54,442 nt of DNA. Origin: JAKAXS01 sp041940525. GTDB taxonomy: Bacteria > Pseudomonadota > Alphaproteobacteria > Rhizobiales > Hyphomicrobiaceae. A program made the position numbers and the translations under genes. The stretch lies in contig JBGTSB010000016.1 in the NCBI GenBank assembly GCA_041940525.1, forward strand, positions 1 through 54,442. The letters are read 5' to 3'. This document shows, in pieces, positions 17,941 through 26,987 of this stretch; the stretch's first letter is position 1; every line of letters starts with the position of its first letter. The notes under the pieces are model-generated. The model worked only from the letters and a program-made list of their open reading frames with translations. It was not told the DNA's origin and did not search any database.

Positions 17941-18465
17941 CTAGCGCGCGGGACGTTCAGCCACCATGAACCAGCTGGGCCCCATCAGCGGATCATTCCA
18001 AATCGTCTTCCAGCGAAAGCCCGCCTTTTCATAGGCCCGTACGGCCGCTTCGTTGCGGACCGACGGGAAGACGCATACGGCCATCGCCATAGTCGACGAG
18101 AACACCTCGTCTTTTAGCAATTGCAGAGCACGCGCGCCTACGCCGCACCCGCGATGCTCCTTGTTCGCGATGAACAGGTCGAGATCCCAAGTGCCGGGCT
18201 CCAAGTCCTGCGGAAGCTCGTCGCCCCACAAACTGGCATCCACGGCGTGCGCGTAGCCCACACTTTCACCGTCGGATTCAATCACCCGGCAAATGGCATG
18301 ACCGGATTCCATCGCGATACGCACTTCCGCCTGTGTTGCCGTGGCGGGCCCCCACCACGCCTCGATGTCGGGCATGGCCAGCCAAGCCAAGATTGTTTCC
18401 ATGTCGGCTGGCGACGTTGGCCGTAGCCGGACGTTCGGAGTGGATTGACCGCGCCCGCTCATCAA
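17941..18465 (-). CDS. GNAT family N-acetyltransferase
   Basis: A 174-residue single-domain GNAT acetyltransferase that should transfer acetyl from acetyl-CoA to an amine. The acetyl-CoA binding loop reads EHRGCGVGARALQLL, preceded by the LDLFIANKE strand and followed by VRAYEKAGF. The LRPTSPADMETILAWLAMPDIEAWWG start and the overall layout resemble the aminoglycoside 6'-N-acetyltransferase/Acetyltransf_8 group, but a resistance role is not supported by context. It overlaps the end of purH by 4 bp (ATGA), so it is translationally coupled to purH and may share its housekeeping expression. Confidence 0.85.
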   Translation of the reverse strand: MMSGRGQSTPNVRLRPTSPADMETILAWLAMPDIEAWWGPATATQAEVRIAMESGHAICRVIESDGESVGYAHAVDASLWGDELPQDLEPGTWDLDLFIANKEHRGCGVGARALQLLKDEVFSSTMAMAVCVFPSVRNEAAVRAYEKAGFRWKTIWNDPLMGPSWFMVAERPAR

Positions 18466-20051
18466 TGCCGGAAGTGGCGCATGCCGGTGAAGACCATGGC
18501 CAACCCGCGTTTATCAGCTTCGGCGATCACCTCATCGTCGCGCATGGAACCGCCCGGTTGAATGACAGCCGTCGCACCGGCATCCGCCGCGGCCAAAAGA
18601 CCGTCGGTAAACGGGAAGAAGGCATCTGACGCCACGGCACTTCCCTGCGTCAGCGGTGTGCCGATTCCGGCGGCCTTCGCGGCTTCCTCACCTTTCCAAG
18701 CTGCGATACGCGCGCTATCGACCCGGCTCATCTGACCAGCGCCGATGCCGACTGTTGCGCCGTCCTTGGCATAAACGATCGCATTCGACTTCACATGCTT
18801 GGCAACCTTGAACGCAAAACGCATGTCCGCGACCTCTTGTTCTGACGGTTGCCGTTTTGAAACGACGTTGAAAGTATCAACCACGGCATTATCGCGAGAC
18901 TGTACAAGCAGTCCGCCAGCCAGGGACCGGACAATCGCACCAGCCTGCGCGGGGTCGGCCATCGCGCCGGAGGTGAGCAGGCGCAAGTTCTTCTTGGCTG
19001 CGAAAATCTCCCTTGCCTCGTTGCTCGCGGAAGGAGCAATCACGACCTCGGTGAAGATCTTGGTAATCTCTTCTGCTGCCTCGGCATCAATCTCGCAATT
19101 CAGCGCGATGATGCCACCGAAGGCGCTGACGGGATCGCAGCGCAGTGCACAGCGATAGGCTTCAGCGGGCGATGCTCCGACGGCGACACCGCAAGGGTTG
19201 GCATGCTTGATGATCGCAACCGCCGGCCCATCCGCATTCGGAAACTCGGACACTAGTTCAAAGGCTGCATCCGTGTCGTTCAAATTGTTGTAGGACAGCG
19301 CCTTGCCCTGCAGCTGCTCCGCCGTGGCAATGCCGGGCCGTGCTTCACCTGTCACATAAAATGAAGCGCTCTGATGCGGGTTCTCACCGTAACGCAACTC
19401 AGAATTCAACCGCCCGCCGAACGCACGCCAGGCTGGAGCATCATCTTTAAGCTGGCCGGCAAACCAGCCGCTGATCGCCGCGTCATAGCAAGCTGTGCGC
19501 GCGTAGGCCTTTGCAGCCAAACCCTTGCGGAAGTCCAGCGTCGTCGCGCCGCCATGATCACTCAACTGAGCCAGCAGTGGCGCATAGTCTTGCGTATCAA
19601 CAACAACAGCGACGCCGGCATGGTTCTTCGCCGCGCCACGGATCATCGCAGGTCCGCCAATGTCGATGTTCTCGACACACGCATCCCAGTCCGCACCTTT
19701 GGCGACGGTATCTTCGAAGGGATAGAGATTGACGACAAGAAGATCGATCGGAGCAATCGCGTGGCTTTCCGCGTCACGCGTGTGATCGGCGTTGCCACGG
19801 ATGGCTAGAAGGCCACCGTGAACCTTCGGGTGCAGCGTCTTGAGCCGTCCGTCCATCATCTCCGGAAAGCCGGTATGCTCCGCTACATCCTTCACAGGCA
19901 GTCCGGCGTCCTTCAATGCTTTCGCCGTTCCGCCGGTCGACAGTAATTCAACGCCATGCTGATCCAGCGCTTTCCCGAGCTCTATCAATCCGTCCTTGTC
20001 GGAAACGGAAATTAGTGCGCGCTGAATTTTCTGCAAACCAAGGCTGCTCAC
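18462..20051 (-). CDS. purH: Bifunctional AICAR transformylase / IMP cyclohydrolase PurH
   Basis: PurH performs the last two steps of purine synthesis: formylation of AICAR to FAICAR, then closure to IMP. The 529-residue protein is of normal length. The cyclohydrolase half (about 1-200) has ALISVSDKDGLIELGKAL, LLSTGGTAKAL and PEMMDGRLKTLHPKVHGG. The transformylase half has LRYGENPHQSA, KHANPCGVA and the C-terminal SDAFFPFTDGLLAAADAG with IQPGGSMRDDEVI. Its start overlaps the stop of the heparinase-like gene by 4 bp, and the GNAT gene overlaps its own end, so three genes appear coupled. An rsmB-heparinase-purH order recurs in Hyphomicrobiales. Confidence 0.97.
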   Translation of the reverse strand: MSSLGLQKIQRALISVSDKDGLIELGKALDQHGVELLSTGGTAKALKDAGLPVKDVAEHTGFPEMMDGRLKTLHPKVHGGLLAIRGNADHTRDAESHAIAPIDLLVVNLYPFEDTVAKGADWDACVENIDIGGPAMIRGAAKNHAGVAVVVDTQDYAPLLAQLSDHGGATTLDFRKGLAAKAYARTACYDAAISGWFAGQLKDDAPAWRAFGGRLNSELRYGENPHQSASFYVTGEARPGIATAEQLQGKALSYNNLNDTDAAFELVSEFPNADGPAVAIIKHANPCGVAVGASPAEAYRCALRCDPVSAFGGIIALNCEIDAEAAEEITKIFTEVVIAPSASNEAREIFAAKKNLRLLTSGAMADPAQAGAIVRSLAGGLLVQSRDNAVVDTFNVVSKRQPSEQEVADMRFAFKVAKHVKSNAIVYAKDGATVGIGAGQMSRVDSARIAAWKGEEAAKAAGIGTPLTQGSAVASDAFFPFTDGLLAAADAGATAVIQPGGSMRDDEVIAEADKRGLAMVFTGMRHFRH

Positions 20052-22216
20052 GTGTCGTCCTTTTCGTTCTTTGAATCGTTATCTGCCGGGCTGTCTTTAG
20101 AATCGGCCTCAGCAGGTTTCGCCGGTTCTTTTGAATCAGGTTTTTTCTCGTCGGACGAGTCCGCGGGATCATCTTTGGAGGGCTTCGAGTCCGGCTCAGA
20201 CGCCGTCTTGCCGCTATCGTCACTTTTGTCTGATGTGGCACCGCTCTTGGTTTCTGGAGCGTCCTCGTCTACTCGCGACTTGCCTTCACTCTCAACGTCA
20301 GCCTTGTCGGAGCCCTCATCCTGCTTGGGCGTGTCTTCCGCCTTATTGGGAGTTGGGGCGTCGGCGGCCGGCTCGGCTTTCTCAGCATTGCCGTCCCGGT
20401 CTTTTGCTGCGGGCTCGTCAGCTTTGGCCGTCGAAGTATCCAGCCGGTCGTCGGCACCTTTCAACGCCGTCACCGGTTCTGCGGCTGAGGATGCCTCAAC
20501 GTCGTCGCCATCATCGGCCATACGCTCGATCGACCACGTCACCTCGGTCTGACCAGATGTCGCGCCGCGCGCTACCAATTGCATCACCCGCGTCGGGCCC
20601 GAGCTGTCGGCAAAGAACGTTCCCGCCTCTAGCGAGAGCACCGCGCCCTTCAGCGTGAAAAGCCAACGTTCGCCACTCGGAAGCGTCAATTTTGCGGAGT
20701 CGAGATCAACAGACCGTTCGCAGAAGACGTCCGGGTGCAAGTGGAAATGGAGTGAGAACGGCAAGTCATGGGTAAGCTGATGGGAGTTGCCCACTTCGCG
20801 AATGCGATCCGTGCCGTCAATACGGCTACCATCCTCGGAAAGTGAAATGCGGCGCCCGTGTTTCAGGCCGAACCGTTTCACATAGCCGTCGTGCTGCGCG
20901 CCGACGACGATTGCACCCTGGCGCTGTTGCGCCTTGTAATCGACCTTCTCCGGGTCCTTGATCGGTGCGGCGCCAATCAAGGCTTCCAAGCCCTTGTGCC
21001 GGACAAGCTCCGAAGACGAAGACTCCGCCAAGCACAGCGTATTGTGGCTTGCGGTCGCCCGTGCCGCCGGACGCCACTTGGCGTCGACGGGTGCCGGCGC
21101 GCCGCCATTCACCATCAGAAGGTCAGGCCCGACACTCACCTCAAACGACAGGCAGCCGGCATAAGCCTCGCCTGCATATTCCAACGGCGGTGGCGGCCCA
21201 ACGTCCATCACAATGACGGTATCGGCTTTTTGAAGCCGCACGTATCGAGAATGCGGCGCCTCGCTCAAAGCCTCGAAAGGGCGGTCGTCATAAGCCAGAA
21301 CCGTGGCTAGCCCGGCCGAAGCGGCGACACCCGTCCCATTGAAGCGAACGAGACGGCCGTCGCCGAGCCGGAGGTAGCGCAGCATCGTCAACATGCGCTG
21401 CATGATCTCGATCAGTCCCGGCGGATACGGCCGGCCACGCGCCGCAAAGCATTGCCGCAGCGGCAGCAGGTCCAGCATCAGCTCAACGATGATGCGAGGG
21501 TTGCGGCTGATGTGCCCGCCGTCGGGAAGCACCTGCCGCTGCAATTCGGCGGCGAAAGCCCGCTCAGCCTCCGCCAGCCGCCGGTCGTGCCCTGCAATGG
21601 TCAGGTCAGCTAAGACAAGCGCATTGAGAACGAGAAGCCTGGGATACCCGCCAGGCGTGTCGCGCCACTCCGCCGAAAGGCGGACGAGCTGCTGGCCAAG
21701 ACTGTTGACGATCGTGTCGTATGTCCGCTGGTTCGCACCATCCAACAGAATGTTGGAGTGGGAGATCCACGAAATAACGCGCCGCGCGGTAACGTTCGGC
21801 AGCCAGGTGAATTTCGCATCGGGACGCGAGGCCCGCATGATCCACTCAACGGCAAGCTTGCATGCAAGTGCCTTGGCCTCATCGTTGTCCGCCGCTGCCA
21901 AATGCCTGAGCCAGCCAAACCCATGCAATGCGTAGGCCCACGCCTGATGCGGCGGCTTGACGTCGAACGGTGATTTGCCTTCCAGAGCGGCCACAGTTCC
22001 CGCCAGACCGAAATGGTCCAGAACCACCTCGTGCCAAAAACTGGGATCGGCTGTGCGCAGGTCCTGCGGAACGATCAGAAGTTGGTCGGCGACCGGAGCA
22101 CCATAGCGCCAACGCAGCATCGGCGAATAAAGCAGCCGCGACAGCGCCGCCCGGCGCGATTTATCGGCGGCCAGGGTGGCAAGACGCAGACGGTCTGAGA
22201 CGGTCAAGCGAGACAT
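20048..22216 (-). CDS. Heparinase II/III family protein with a long charged C-terminal tail
   Basis: A 722-residue member of the heparinase II/III-like family. The first ~540 residues fit the usual layout. An alpha-helical barrel includes HGFGWLRHLAAA, WISHSNILLDGANQ and HISRNPRIIVELM. A beta-sandwich domain follows, with VMDVGPPPP, HNTLCLAESSSSELV and HDLPFSLHFHLHPDV. No signal peptide is evident, so the substrate may be a cytoplasmic or unknown uronic-acid polymer. From about 570 to the end the protein is low complexity, rich in Asp, Glu, Lys, Ser, Ala and Pro, ending NDSKNEKDDT. This is longer than I expect for the family. It overlaps purH by 4 bp. Family assignment is firm; substrate is unknown. 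Confidence 0.88.
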   Translation of the reverse strand: MSRLTVSDRLRLATLAADKSRRAALSRLLYSPMLRWRYGAPVADQLLIVPQDLRTADPSFWHEVVLDHFGLAGTVAALEGKSPFDVKPPHQAWAYALHGFGWLRHLAAADNDEAKALACKLAVEWIMRASRPDAKFTWLPNVTARRVISWISHSNILLDGANQRTYDTIVNSLGQQLVRLSAEWRDTPGGYPRLLVLNALVLADLTIAGHDRRLAEAERAFAAELQRQVLPDGGHISRNPRIIVELMLDLLPLRQCFAARGRPYPPGLIEIMQRMLTMLRYLRLGDGRLVRFNGTGVAASAGLATVLAYDDRPFEALSEAPHSRYVRLQKADTVIVMDVGPPPPLEYAGEAYAGCLSFEVSVGPDLLMVNGGAPAPVDAKWRPAARATASHNTLCLAESSSSELVRHKGLEALIGAAPIKDPEKVDYKAQQRQGAIVVGAQHDGYVKRFGLKHGRRISLSEDGSRIDGTDRIREVGNSHQLTHDLPFSLHFHLHPDVFCERSVDLDSAKLTLPSGERWLFTLKGAVLSLEAGTFFADSSGPTRVMQLVARGATSGQTEVTWSIERMADDGDDVEASSAAEPVTALKGADDRLDTSTAKADEPAAKDRDGNAEKAEPAADAPTPNKAEDTPKQDEGSDKADVESEGKSRVDEDAPETKSGATSDKSDDSGKTASEPDSKPSKDDPADSSDEKKPDSKEPAKPAEADSKDSPADNDSKNEKDDT

Positions 22217-22317
22217 GATCCGTGCCTACCCCCACGGCCAACCCGATACAAGATGACCGATCGTGCCAGCCTGTGCATGACTTCGCGCCAATCGCAACGC
22301 CCAAGGAAGATTATAAA

Positions 22318-23709
22318 CTATCCCGCGCGGCGCAGGCGCGCAGCGAAGAAGCCATCCATGCCGGAAAGCTCAGGCTTTTCTAAAGCCAAGTGCATAGGGA
22401 GCGTCCGCAAGTCGCCGTCGGCGGTCAGCCAGTCCGGAGCAATCCCACACTCACCCGGCCTGATCGGTTCGCGAGAAAAACTCTGATGACGCGCCAAAAA
22501 GCTTTCTAGTTGTTCCACGCACTCTTCCGGCTCCAGAGAGCACGTACAGTAGACAAGCAAACCGCCAGGCTTCACGAGCTGCGCGGCATTGTCCAGGAGC
22601 GGGCGCTGGATCTTGGTCAGCGCGGCGATATCGTCGAGGCGCTTCAAATGCAAGATGTCCGGGTGGCGCCGGATTGTGCCGGTGGCAGTGCATGGCGCGT
22701 CCACCAGAACTGCGTCAAACGCCTCGGCCGGCTTCCAAGTCGATGCATCCGCGGACACAAGTTCAGCTTCCAGCTTGAGACGTGACAAGTTCGTGGTCAC
22801 GCGCCGCAGCCGCGCTTTCGAGGCATCGACTGCTGTAACGCGCGCACCAGCCGCGGCCAGCTGAGCCGTTTTGCCTCCAGGCGCCGCGCAAAGGTCGGCA
22901 ACGCTCAGCCCAGAAACATCGCCCAACAGCTTGGCGGGCAGCGCAGCCGCCGCGTCTTGGACCCACCAAGCCCCATCTTGATAGCCTGGCAAATCCTCGA
23001 TGCGCCCTTGTCCAGAGAGCCGAACGGATCCCGTTGGCAAGACCAGTCCGTCCAAATCGCGAACGTCCGAGCCAGGCTTCACCGTCAGGTCGAGCGGCGC
23101 TTCGCGCAAACTGGCCTGTGCGATTTGCCGGGCACCGTCCTCGCCATAAGCGGCCCTCCACCGCCCCAGCATCCATGCGGGAACATTCGCCGTGACGGCA
23201 TCGACCTCGGCAAGCTTCTGCTTGCCCTGCTCCGATACCCTGCGCAGAACCGCGTTGGTCAGCTTGTCGAAGCGGCGTGCGTCACGGTCGAGCCGGCACT
23301 GGTCGACAGCCAGGCTGATGGCAGCATGCGCTGGCGTATCGAAGATGATGAGCTGTGCGGCAGCCGCCAGCAAAATAGCGCTCAGCCGGCCCCGGCGATC
23401 CGGCAGCGGCTTTTGCAGGAACTGCTGGATGACCTGTTCAAGCTCTCCATGACGGCGCAACACGGTCGAAGCAATCAGCCGGGCAAAAGCGCGATCGCGC
23501 GTGTCCATTTCGGAGAACGAGCGGCTGGAGAGTGAAACTGATATTGCGTCGTCGAACGCGCGGCCCTGCTCCATCACAGCGGAAATCAAAATGACGGCTA
23601 GCTGGCGCGCCAGCAATCCACCGGCAAGGTCGCGCGGCCGGCCGGGCCTCTTATTTTTTTCTCGGGTTGAAGTCACACACGCCCCAATGGCAAAGAGCCG
23701 CCCTAACAA
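22318..23709 (-). CDS. rsmB: 16S rRNA (cytosine-967-C5)-methyltransferase RsmB
   Basis: RsmB methylates C967 of 16S rRNA. The 463-residue protein has an N-terminal NusB-like helical domain (ILISAVMEQGRAFDD, DRAFARLIASTVLRRHGEL) and a Rossmann methyltransferase domain. The SAM motif is LCAAPGGKTAQLAAAG; the two catalytic-cysteine motifs are VDAPCTATGTIRRHPDI (motif IV) and YCTCSLEPEE (motif VI). The start is uncertain: the ATG at 23709 adds residues before a GTG about 11 codons in, and neither has a strong Shine-Dalgarno. It is the first gene of the rsmB-heparinase-purH series, about 100 bp ahead of the heparinase gene. Confidence 0.94.
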   Translation of the reverse strand: MLGRLFAIGACVTSTREKNKRPGRPRDLAGGLLARQLAVILISAVMEQGRAFDDAISVSLSSRSFSEMDTRDRAFARLIASTVLRRHGELEQVIQQFLQKPLPDRRGRLSAILLAAAAQLIIFDTPAHAAISLAVDQCRLDRDARRFDKLTNAVLRRVSEQGKQKLAEVDAVTANVPAWMLGRWRAAYGEDGARQIAQASLREAPLDLTVKPGSDVRDLDGLVLPTGSVRLSGQGRIEDLPGYQDGAWWVQDAAAALPAKLLGDVSGLSVADLCAAPGGKTAQLAAAGARVTAVDASKARLRRVTTNLSRLKLEAELVSADASTWKPAEAFDAVLVDAPCTATGTIRRHPDILHLKRLDDIAALTKIQRPLLDNAAQLVKPGGLLVYCTCSLEPEECVEQLESFLARHQSFSREPIRPGECGIAPDWLTADGDLRTLPMHLALEKPELSGMDGFFAARLRRAG

Positions 23710-23767
23710 GGCAGCTCGCCGGTATAGCAGGCTCCGCTAGCTTCTCAACCCAGGCCCGAAGGCGAGC

Positions 23768-24754
23768 TCAACCCCAAGGCCCGCGAGAACGGCCTGCTGA
23801 AGGAGCAGAAGCCCAAGGGTTAGCCGTGCCTGATGGGAGGCCACCGGCGGGAACACCTGCGCTGCCAAGCTGGCGATTAAGGGAGATGCCGCTAGCTGCC
23901 CATTCGCGCTCTAGCGCCTCCAGCTCGGCAATGCGGTTTTCTGTGTTGGGGTGGGTGGAAAACAGATTGTCCATGCCCTGGCCGGTCAGAGGATTGATGA
24001 TGAACAGGTGTGCCGCAGCAGGCACCGCCTCGGCATCCTCGTTCACGATCCGGCGCGCGCCATGCTGGATCTTCTCAAGCGCGCCCGACAACCAACGCGG
24101 GTTACCGCAGATCATCGCACCAAGCTTATCGGCTTGATATTCCCGCGAGCGGCTGATTGCCATCTGCACAAGCATGGCCGCCATCGGTGCAACGATCGCC
24201 GCGACAAGAGCACCAACGATGCCAAGCGCGCCGTTTTGCCGGTTGCCGCCGAACAGCATGCCAAACTGCATATACTGCGCCATCATCGAAACGGCACCGC
24301 CGATGGTGGCGGCAATCGCCATCGTCAACGTGTCGCGGTTTTTGATGTGCGCCAGTTCGTGCGCCATAACGCCTGCTAGCTCTTCCGGTGTCAGCATTTG
24401 CATCAAGCCGGTGGAGGCGGCCACGGCGGAATTCTCTGGATTGCGGCCAGTCGCGAAAGCATTCGGCTGCGCATTCTCCATGATGTAAACACGCGGCATC
24501 GGCAGGTCCGCGCGCTTGGCCATCTCCTGTACAATACCGTAGTATTGAGGAGCGGAGCGCGCATCCACTTCCTTGGCGCCAAACATCTTCAGCACCATCG
24601 TGTCGGACTTCCAAAGGCTGAACAGGTTCATCGCCAGCGCCACGATGAAGGCAATGACCATGCCGGTCTGTCCGCCGGCCACCGCGCCCATCGCGACGAG
24701 GATGCCGGTCAGCGCTGCCAGCAGCACGGCTGTCTTGGCATAGTTCATAGGCAT
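23768..24754 (-). CDS. htpX: Zinc metalloprotease HtpX
   Basis: HtpX is an inner-membrane M48-type endopeptidase that degrades misfolded membrane proteins, overlapping with FtsH. The 328-residue protein has two N-terminal membrane segments (about 6-45), the zinc motif HELAH within MAHELAHIKNRD, further hydrophobic segments near 150-200, and the downstream zinc-ligand Glu region SREYQADKLGA. The C-terminal ~40 residues are Gly/Ala/Pro-rich and look disordered. GGAG lies 7 bp before the ATG. It is divergent from the SdhAF4 gene. Confidence 0.96.
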   Translation of the reverse strand: MPMNYAKTAVLLAALTGILVAMGAVAGGQTGMVIAFIVALAMNLFSLWKSDTMVLKMFGAKEVDARSAPQYYGIVQEMAKRADLPMPRVYIMENAQPNAFATGRNPENSAVAASTGLMQMLTPEELAGVMAHELAHIKNRDTLTMAIAATIGGAVSMMAQYMQFGMLFGGNRQNGALGIVGALVAAIVAPMAAMLVQMAISRSREYQADKLGAMICGNPRWLSGALEKIQHGARRIVNEDAEAVPAAAHLFIINPLTGQGMDNLFSTHPNTENRIAELEALEREWAASGISLNRQLGSAGVPAGGLPSGTANPWASAPSAGRSRGPWG

Positions 24755-24868
24755 GGTGCGGCTCCAGGCTCCTTCAAATCCAACAGGTCGACATGCTATA
24801 TAAGGTGAGAAGGTCCGGAAACCAGCCTCCGTGGCGGGCGGACGTCCGAATATTTGCAGTCAAAGTTT

Positions 24869-25054
24869 ATGGCCGACGAACCAAAAAAGACACTGTCTGA
24901 AGCCGCCAAGCGCGCCCTGGCCGAGGCCGAGGCGCGCCGCGCCAAACACGACGAGCAGCAAGCCGGCAAGCCGAAGGAAGTCGGCGGCCGAAACGGCCCT
25001 GACCCAGCCCGTTATGGCGATTGGGAAAAAGGCGGCATCCTGTCTGACTTTTGA
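24869..25054 (+). CDS. SdhAF4-type succinate dehydrogenase assembly factor (DUF1674)
   Basis: A 61-residue protein whose end, GGRNGPDPARYGDWEKGGI then LSDF, is the hallmark of DUF1674, the bacterial counterpart of mitochondrial SDHAF4, which protects flavinated SdhA during complex II assembly. The N-terminal half is Ala/Lys/Glu-rich and helical. The frame opens at 24854, but MADEPKK at 24869 is the natural start for this family. It is transcribed divergently from htpX and no sdh genes are nearby. The family assignment is strong; the assembly role is carried over from the mitochondrial homologue. Confidence 0.9.
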   Translation: MADEPKKTLSEAAKRALAEAEARRAKHDEQQAGKPKEVGGRNGPDPARYGDWEKGGILSDF

Positions 25055-25144
25055 CCGCGCCGCCTGATGCAAGCACGATAAGCATTTGCCCCTGTGCCTC
25101 TCCTATAGGATAAAGAAAGCCATTGGTAAGGGGGGAGCATCCGA

Positions 25145-25855
25145 ATGCGCAAGGGCGGCCGCATCGCACTCAGAACAATCTTGGTTTGCTTGTTATCACT
25201 GGTTGTCGTCGCGGCGTTCTGGTTCGGCTGGGTTCCACAGCGGCTTTCACCCTTCAAACCACTATCATTGGAAGAACCAGGCCAATGGTTTGTCGACGCG
25301 CGTCTGGCAAGCCTGCGGTATGATCCTCCGTTATGTCATGCGGTCCTCAGCGCTCCGCATGCGATTGCATCACCCATTTCTCCAAGGCCATACAAGAAGG
25401 GCTGCGGCTGGACCAACGGCGTCAGGATGTCATCCGCCGGCGGCGCTGATGTGGGGCTGAACCCAATCACCTGCGAAATGGCCGTTGCCGCTGCACTGTG
25501 GATAAAGAACGAAGTGCAGCCCCTGGCGATGGAGATGTTCGGCAAGAGTGTCGACCGCATTCGCGACATGGGCACCTACGACTGCCGCAATATCGTTGGT
25601 AACCGAAAATGGGCCAAGATGCGCAGCCAGCACGCAACAGCGAATGCTTGGGATATCGCTGGCTTCCGCTTGAAAGGCGGCGGCTTCATCTCAGTCAAGC
25701 ATCACTGGCACAGCAAAGGAAGAAAGGCGGATTTCCTGCGCGAAGTTCACGCGCGCGCCTGCAAGTATTTCCGAGTGGCACTCAGCCCGGAATTCAACCG
25801 CGCGCACCACGACCATTTTCACTTTGATCGCGGTGCGCTCTGGCGCTGCAAATAA
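25145..25855 (+). CDS. Extensin-like C-terminal domain protein
   Basis: A 236-residue envelope protein with one N-terminal membrane segment (about 9-28) and an extensin-like C-terminal domain common in Alphaproteobacteria. Conserved stretches are CGWTNGVRMS, LNPITCEMAVAAALW, YDCRNI, HATANAWDIAGF and HHDHFHFDRGALWRCK. The spaced His and Asp residues (HATANAWD and HHDHFH) resemble the metal site of M15/VanY-type peptidases, so peptidoglycan cleavage is a reasonable inference, but function is not established. Several Cys (at PLCHAV, CGW, TCE, YDCR, RACK, RCK) could form disulfides in the periplasm. A GGGGGGA tract precedes the ATG. It converges on the DUF992 gene. Confidence 0.88.
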   Translation: MRKGGRIALRTILVCLLSLVVVAAFWFGWVPQRLSPFKPLSLEEPGQWFVDARLASLRYDPPLCHAVLSAPHAIASPISPRPYKKGCGWTNGVRMSSAGGADVGLNPITCEMAVAAALWIKNEVQPLAMEMFGKSVDRIRDMGTYDCRNIVGNRKWAKMRSQHATANAWDIAGFRLKGGGFISVKHHWHSKGRKADFLREVHARACKYFRVALSPEFNRAHHDHFHFDRGALWRCK

Positions 25856-25864
25856 GAGCCGCGA

Positions 25865-26341
25865 TTAGTTCGCGCGCAAAGAAAGCTCGGCAACGCCCAC
25901 GGCGAGGTTGAGCCCCGTCTGACCCTTCACGGAAACGGGCTGCAGCACGATGGAATCGTTGGAGCCGCCGATTAGTGCATTTGCGCCAACACCAACGCCC
26001 ACCGATGCATCAGCCGAAACGCCCGCGTAGTTTCCATCCAGCGCGCCGCTGGGAATGTCGTTGGTCGAGGCCAGGACCGTCCATACCATCGTGCTAGGCC
26101 CGGTCACGCCAATGTCAATGCCGACACGCGTAATGGAACCAGTGTAAGGGCGCACGCTGCCCGCTCCGTCGGGATCGAAACCGCAACGCAGCGTTTGCTT
26201 TGAGCCGAAAATCGCCCCAACCGAGCCGCTGCCCTTGCACGTCAAAGTCCCGACGACGGCCTTGGCGTTCTGCGCGTGGGCTGTACCAGCCGTCAGCAAA
26301 GCACCAGCCGCCACGGCTATGAGAACAAATTTACCGGACAT
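25865..26341 (-). CDS. DUF992 domain exported protein
   Basis: A 158-residue protein with a clear signal peptide (hydrophobic run then TAHAQ at about 22-24) and a mature domain containing VGTLTCKGSGSVG, the GSKQTLRCGFDP cysteine and YTGSITRVGIDIGVTG. This pattern is DUF992, a family of small exported proteins in Hyphomicrobiales with unknown function. Two Met codons are adjacent; the second, at 26341, is better spaced from AGGAGAG. It converges on the extensin-like gene, with 9 bp between the stops. Confidence 0.87.
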   Translation of the reverse strand: MSGKFVLIAVAAGALLTAGTAHAQNAKAVVGTLTCKGSGSVGAIFGSKQTLRCGFDPDGAGSVRPYTGSITRVGIDIGVTGPSTMVWTVLASTNDIPSGALDGNYAGVSADASVGVGVGANALIGGSNDSIVLQPVSVKGQTGLNLAVGVAELSLRAN

Positions 26342-26451
26342 CATCTCTCCTAGACCTTTGAGTTATTTACATGCCAAAGCGCACACAAACCTTTTCCAAA
26401 AAGAGCTTCGGAATGTGTCAAGGGAGCGGCGATGGGCGGGTCCACACCCAT

Positions 26452-26859
26452 TCAGTCTGCGGCACTTTCCAATTCAAACCGCTGAACCACGCTTGGCTGA
26501 ATGGTGCGCGACTCCAAGGTTAGCAAGATGAGATGCGCGTCTAAACTATCGTCACCGCCAATGGCGGTCACGATCCGGTTCTCGACCGAAGTAGTCAGCT
26601 CTGGCCCGTTCGCCTTTGCGAACGGCTCTGCGCCAGACAGGCAATAGGCAAGCAATTCACATGCTGCGCGATAGGCCTGCGCTGCCGGCTCGCCGCCAAC
26701 GGCCTGATCTTTCAGCAGGTTCACCACCGTCAACTTCACCGCCTCGGGCACCGTCGCTGGATGGACATCCAAAGCCCGCAGCGCCTCATCCAGCTGCCGC
26801 AAGTCTTTCGATCGGCCAAACCGGCCGAAGAAACCAATTGAAGAGCGCCGCCGCGTCAT
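26452..26859 (-). CDS. Conserved hypothetical protein, cytoplasmic, helical
   Basis: A 135-residue protein beginning MTRRRSSIGFFGRFGRSKD. I do not recognise a named domain. It is predicted helical, with a basic N-terminus, then LRQLDEALRALDVHPATVPEAVKLTVVNLLKD and a C-terminal half containing LTTSVENRIVTAIGGDDSLDAHLILLTLES. The frame is open to 26934, but the extra 25 residues are Cys/Arg/Lys-rich and unlikely. No signal or membrane segment. It is divergent from the transglycosylase gene. Codon use fits its neighbours, so it is probably a real lineage-specific gene. Confidence 0.65.
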   Translation of the reverse strand: MTRRRSSIGFFGRFGRSKDLRQLDEALRALDVHPATVPEAVKLTVVNLLKDQAVGGEPAAQAYRAACELLAYCLSGAEPFAKANGPELTTSVENRIVTAIGGDDSLDAHLILLTLESRTIQPSVVQRFELESAAD

Positions 26860-26987
26860 CCGTTTAGAGCTCCGTTTTCGGTTATGTCGCGGACTTTTGC
26901 CGCGCCTGCCTCCCTCAACATCGCAACAAAGCAATGCTAGAGCAGGTCCAGATCTTGAACACGAACACAGGGTAAAGCGTAAGTCTC

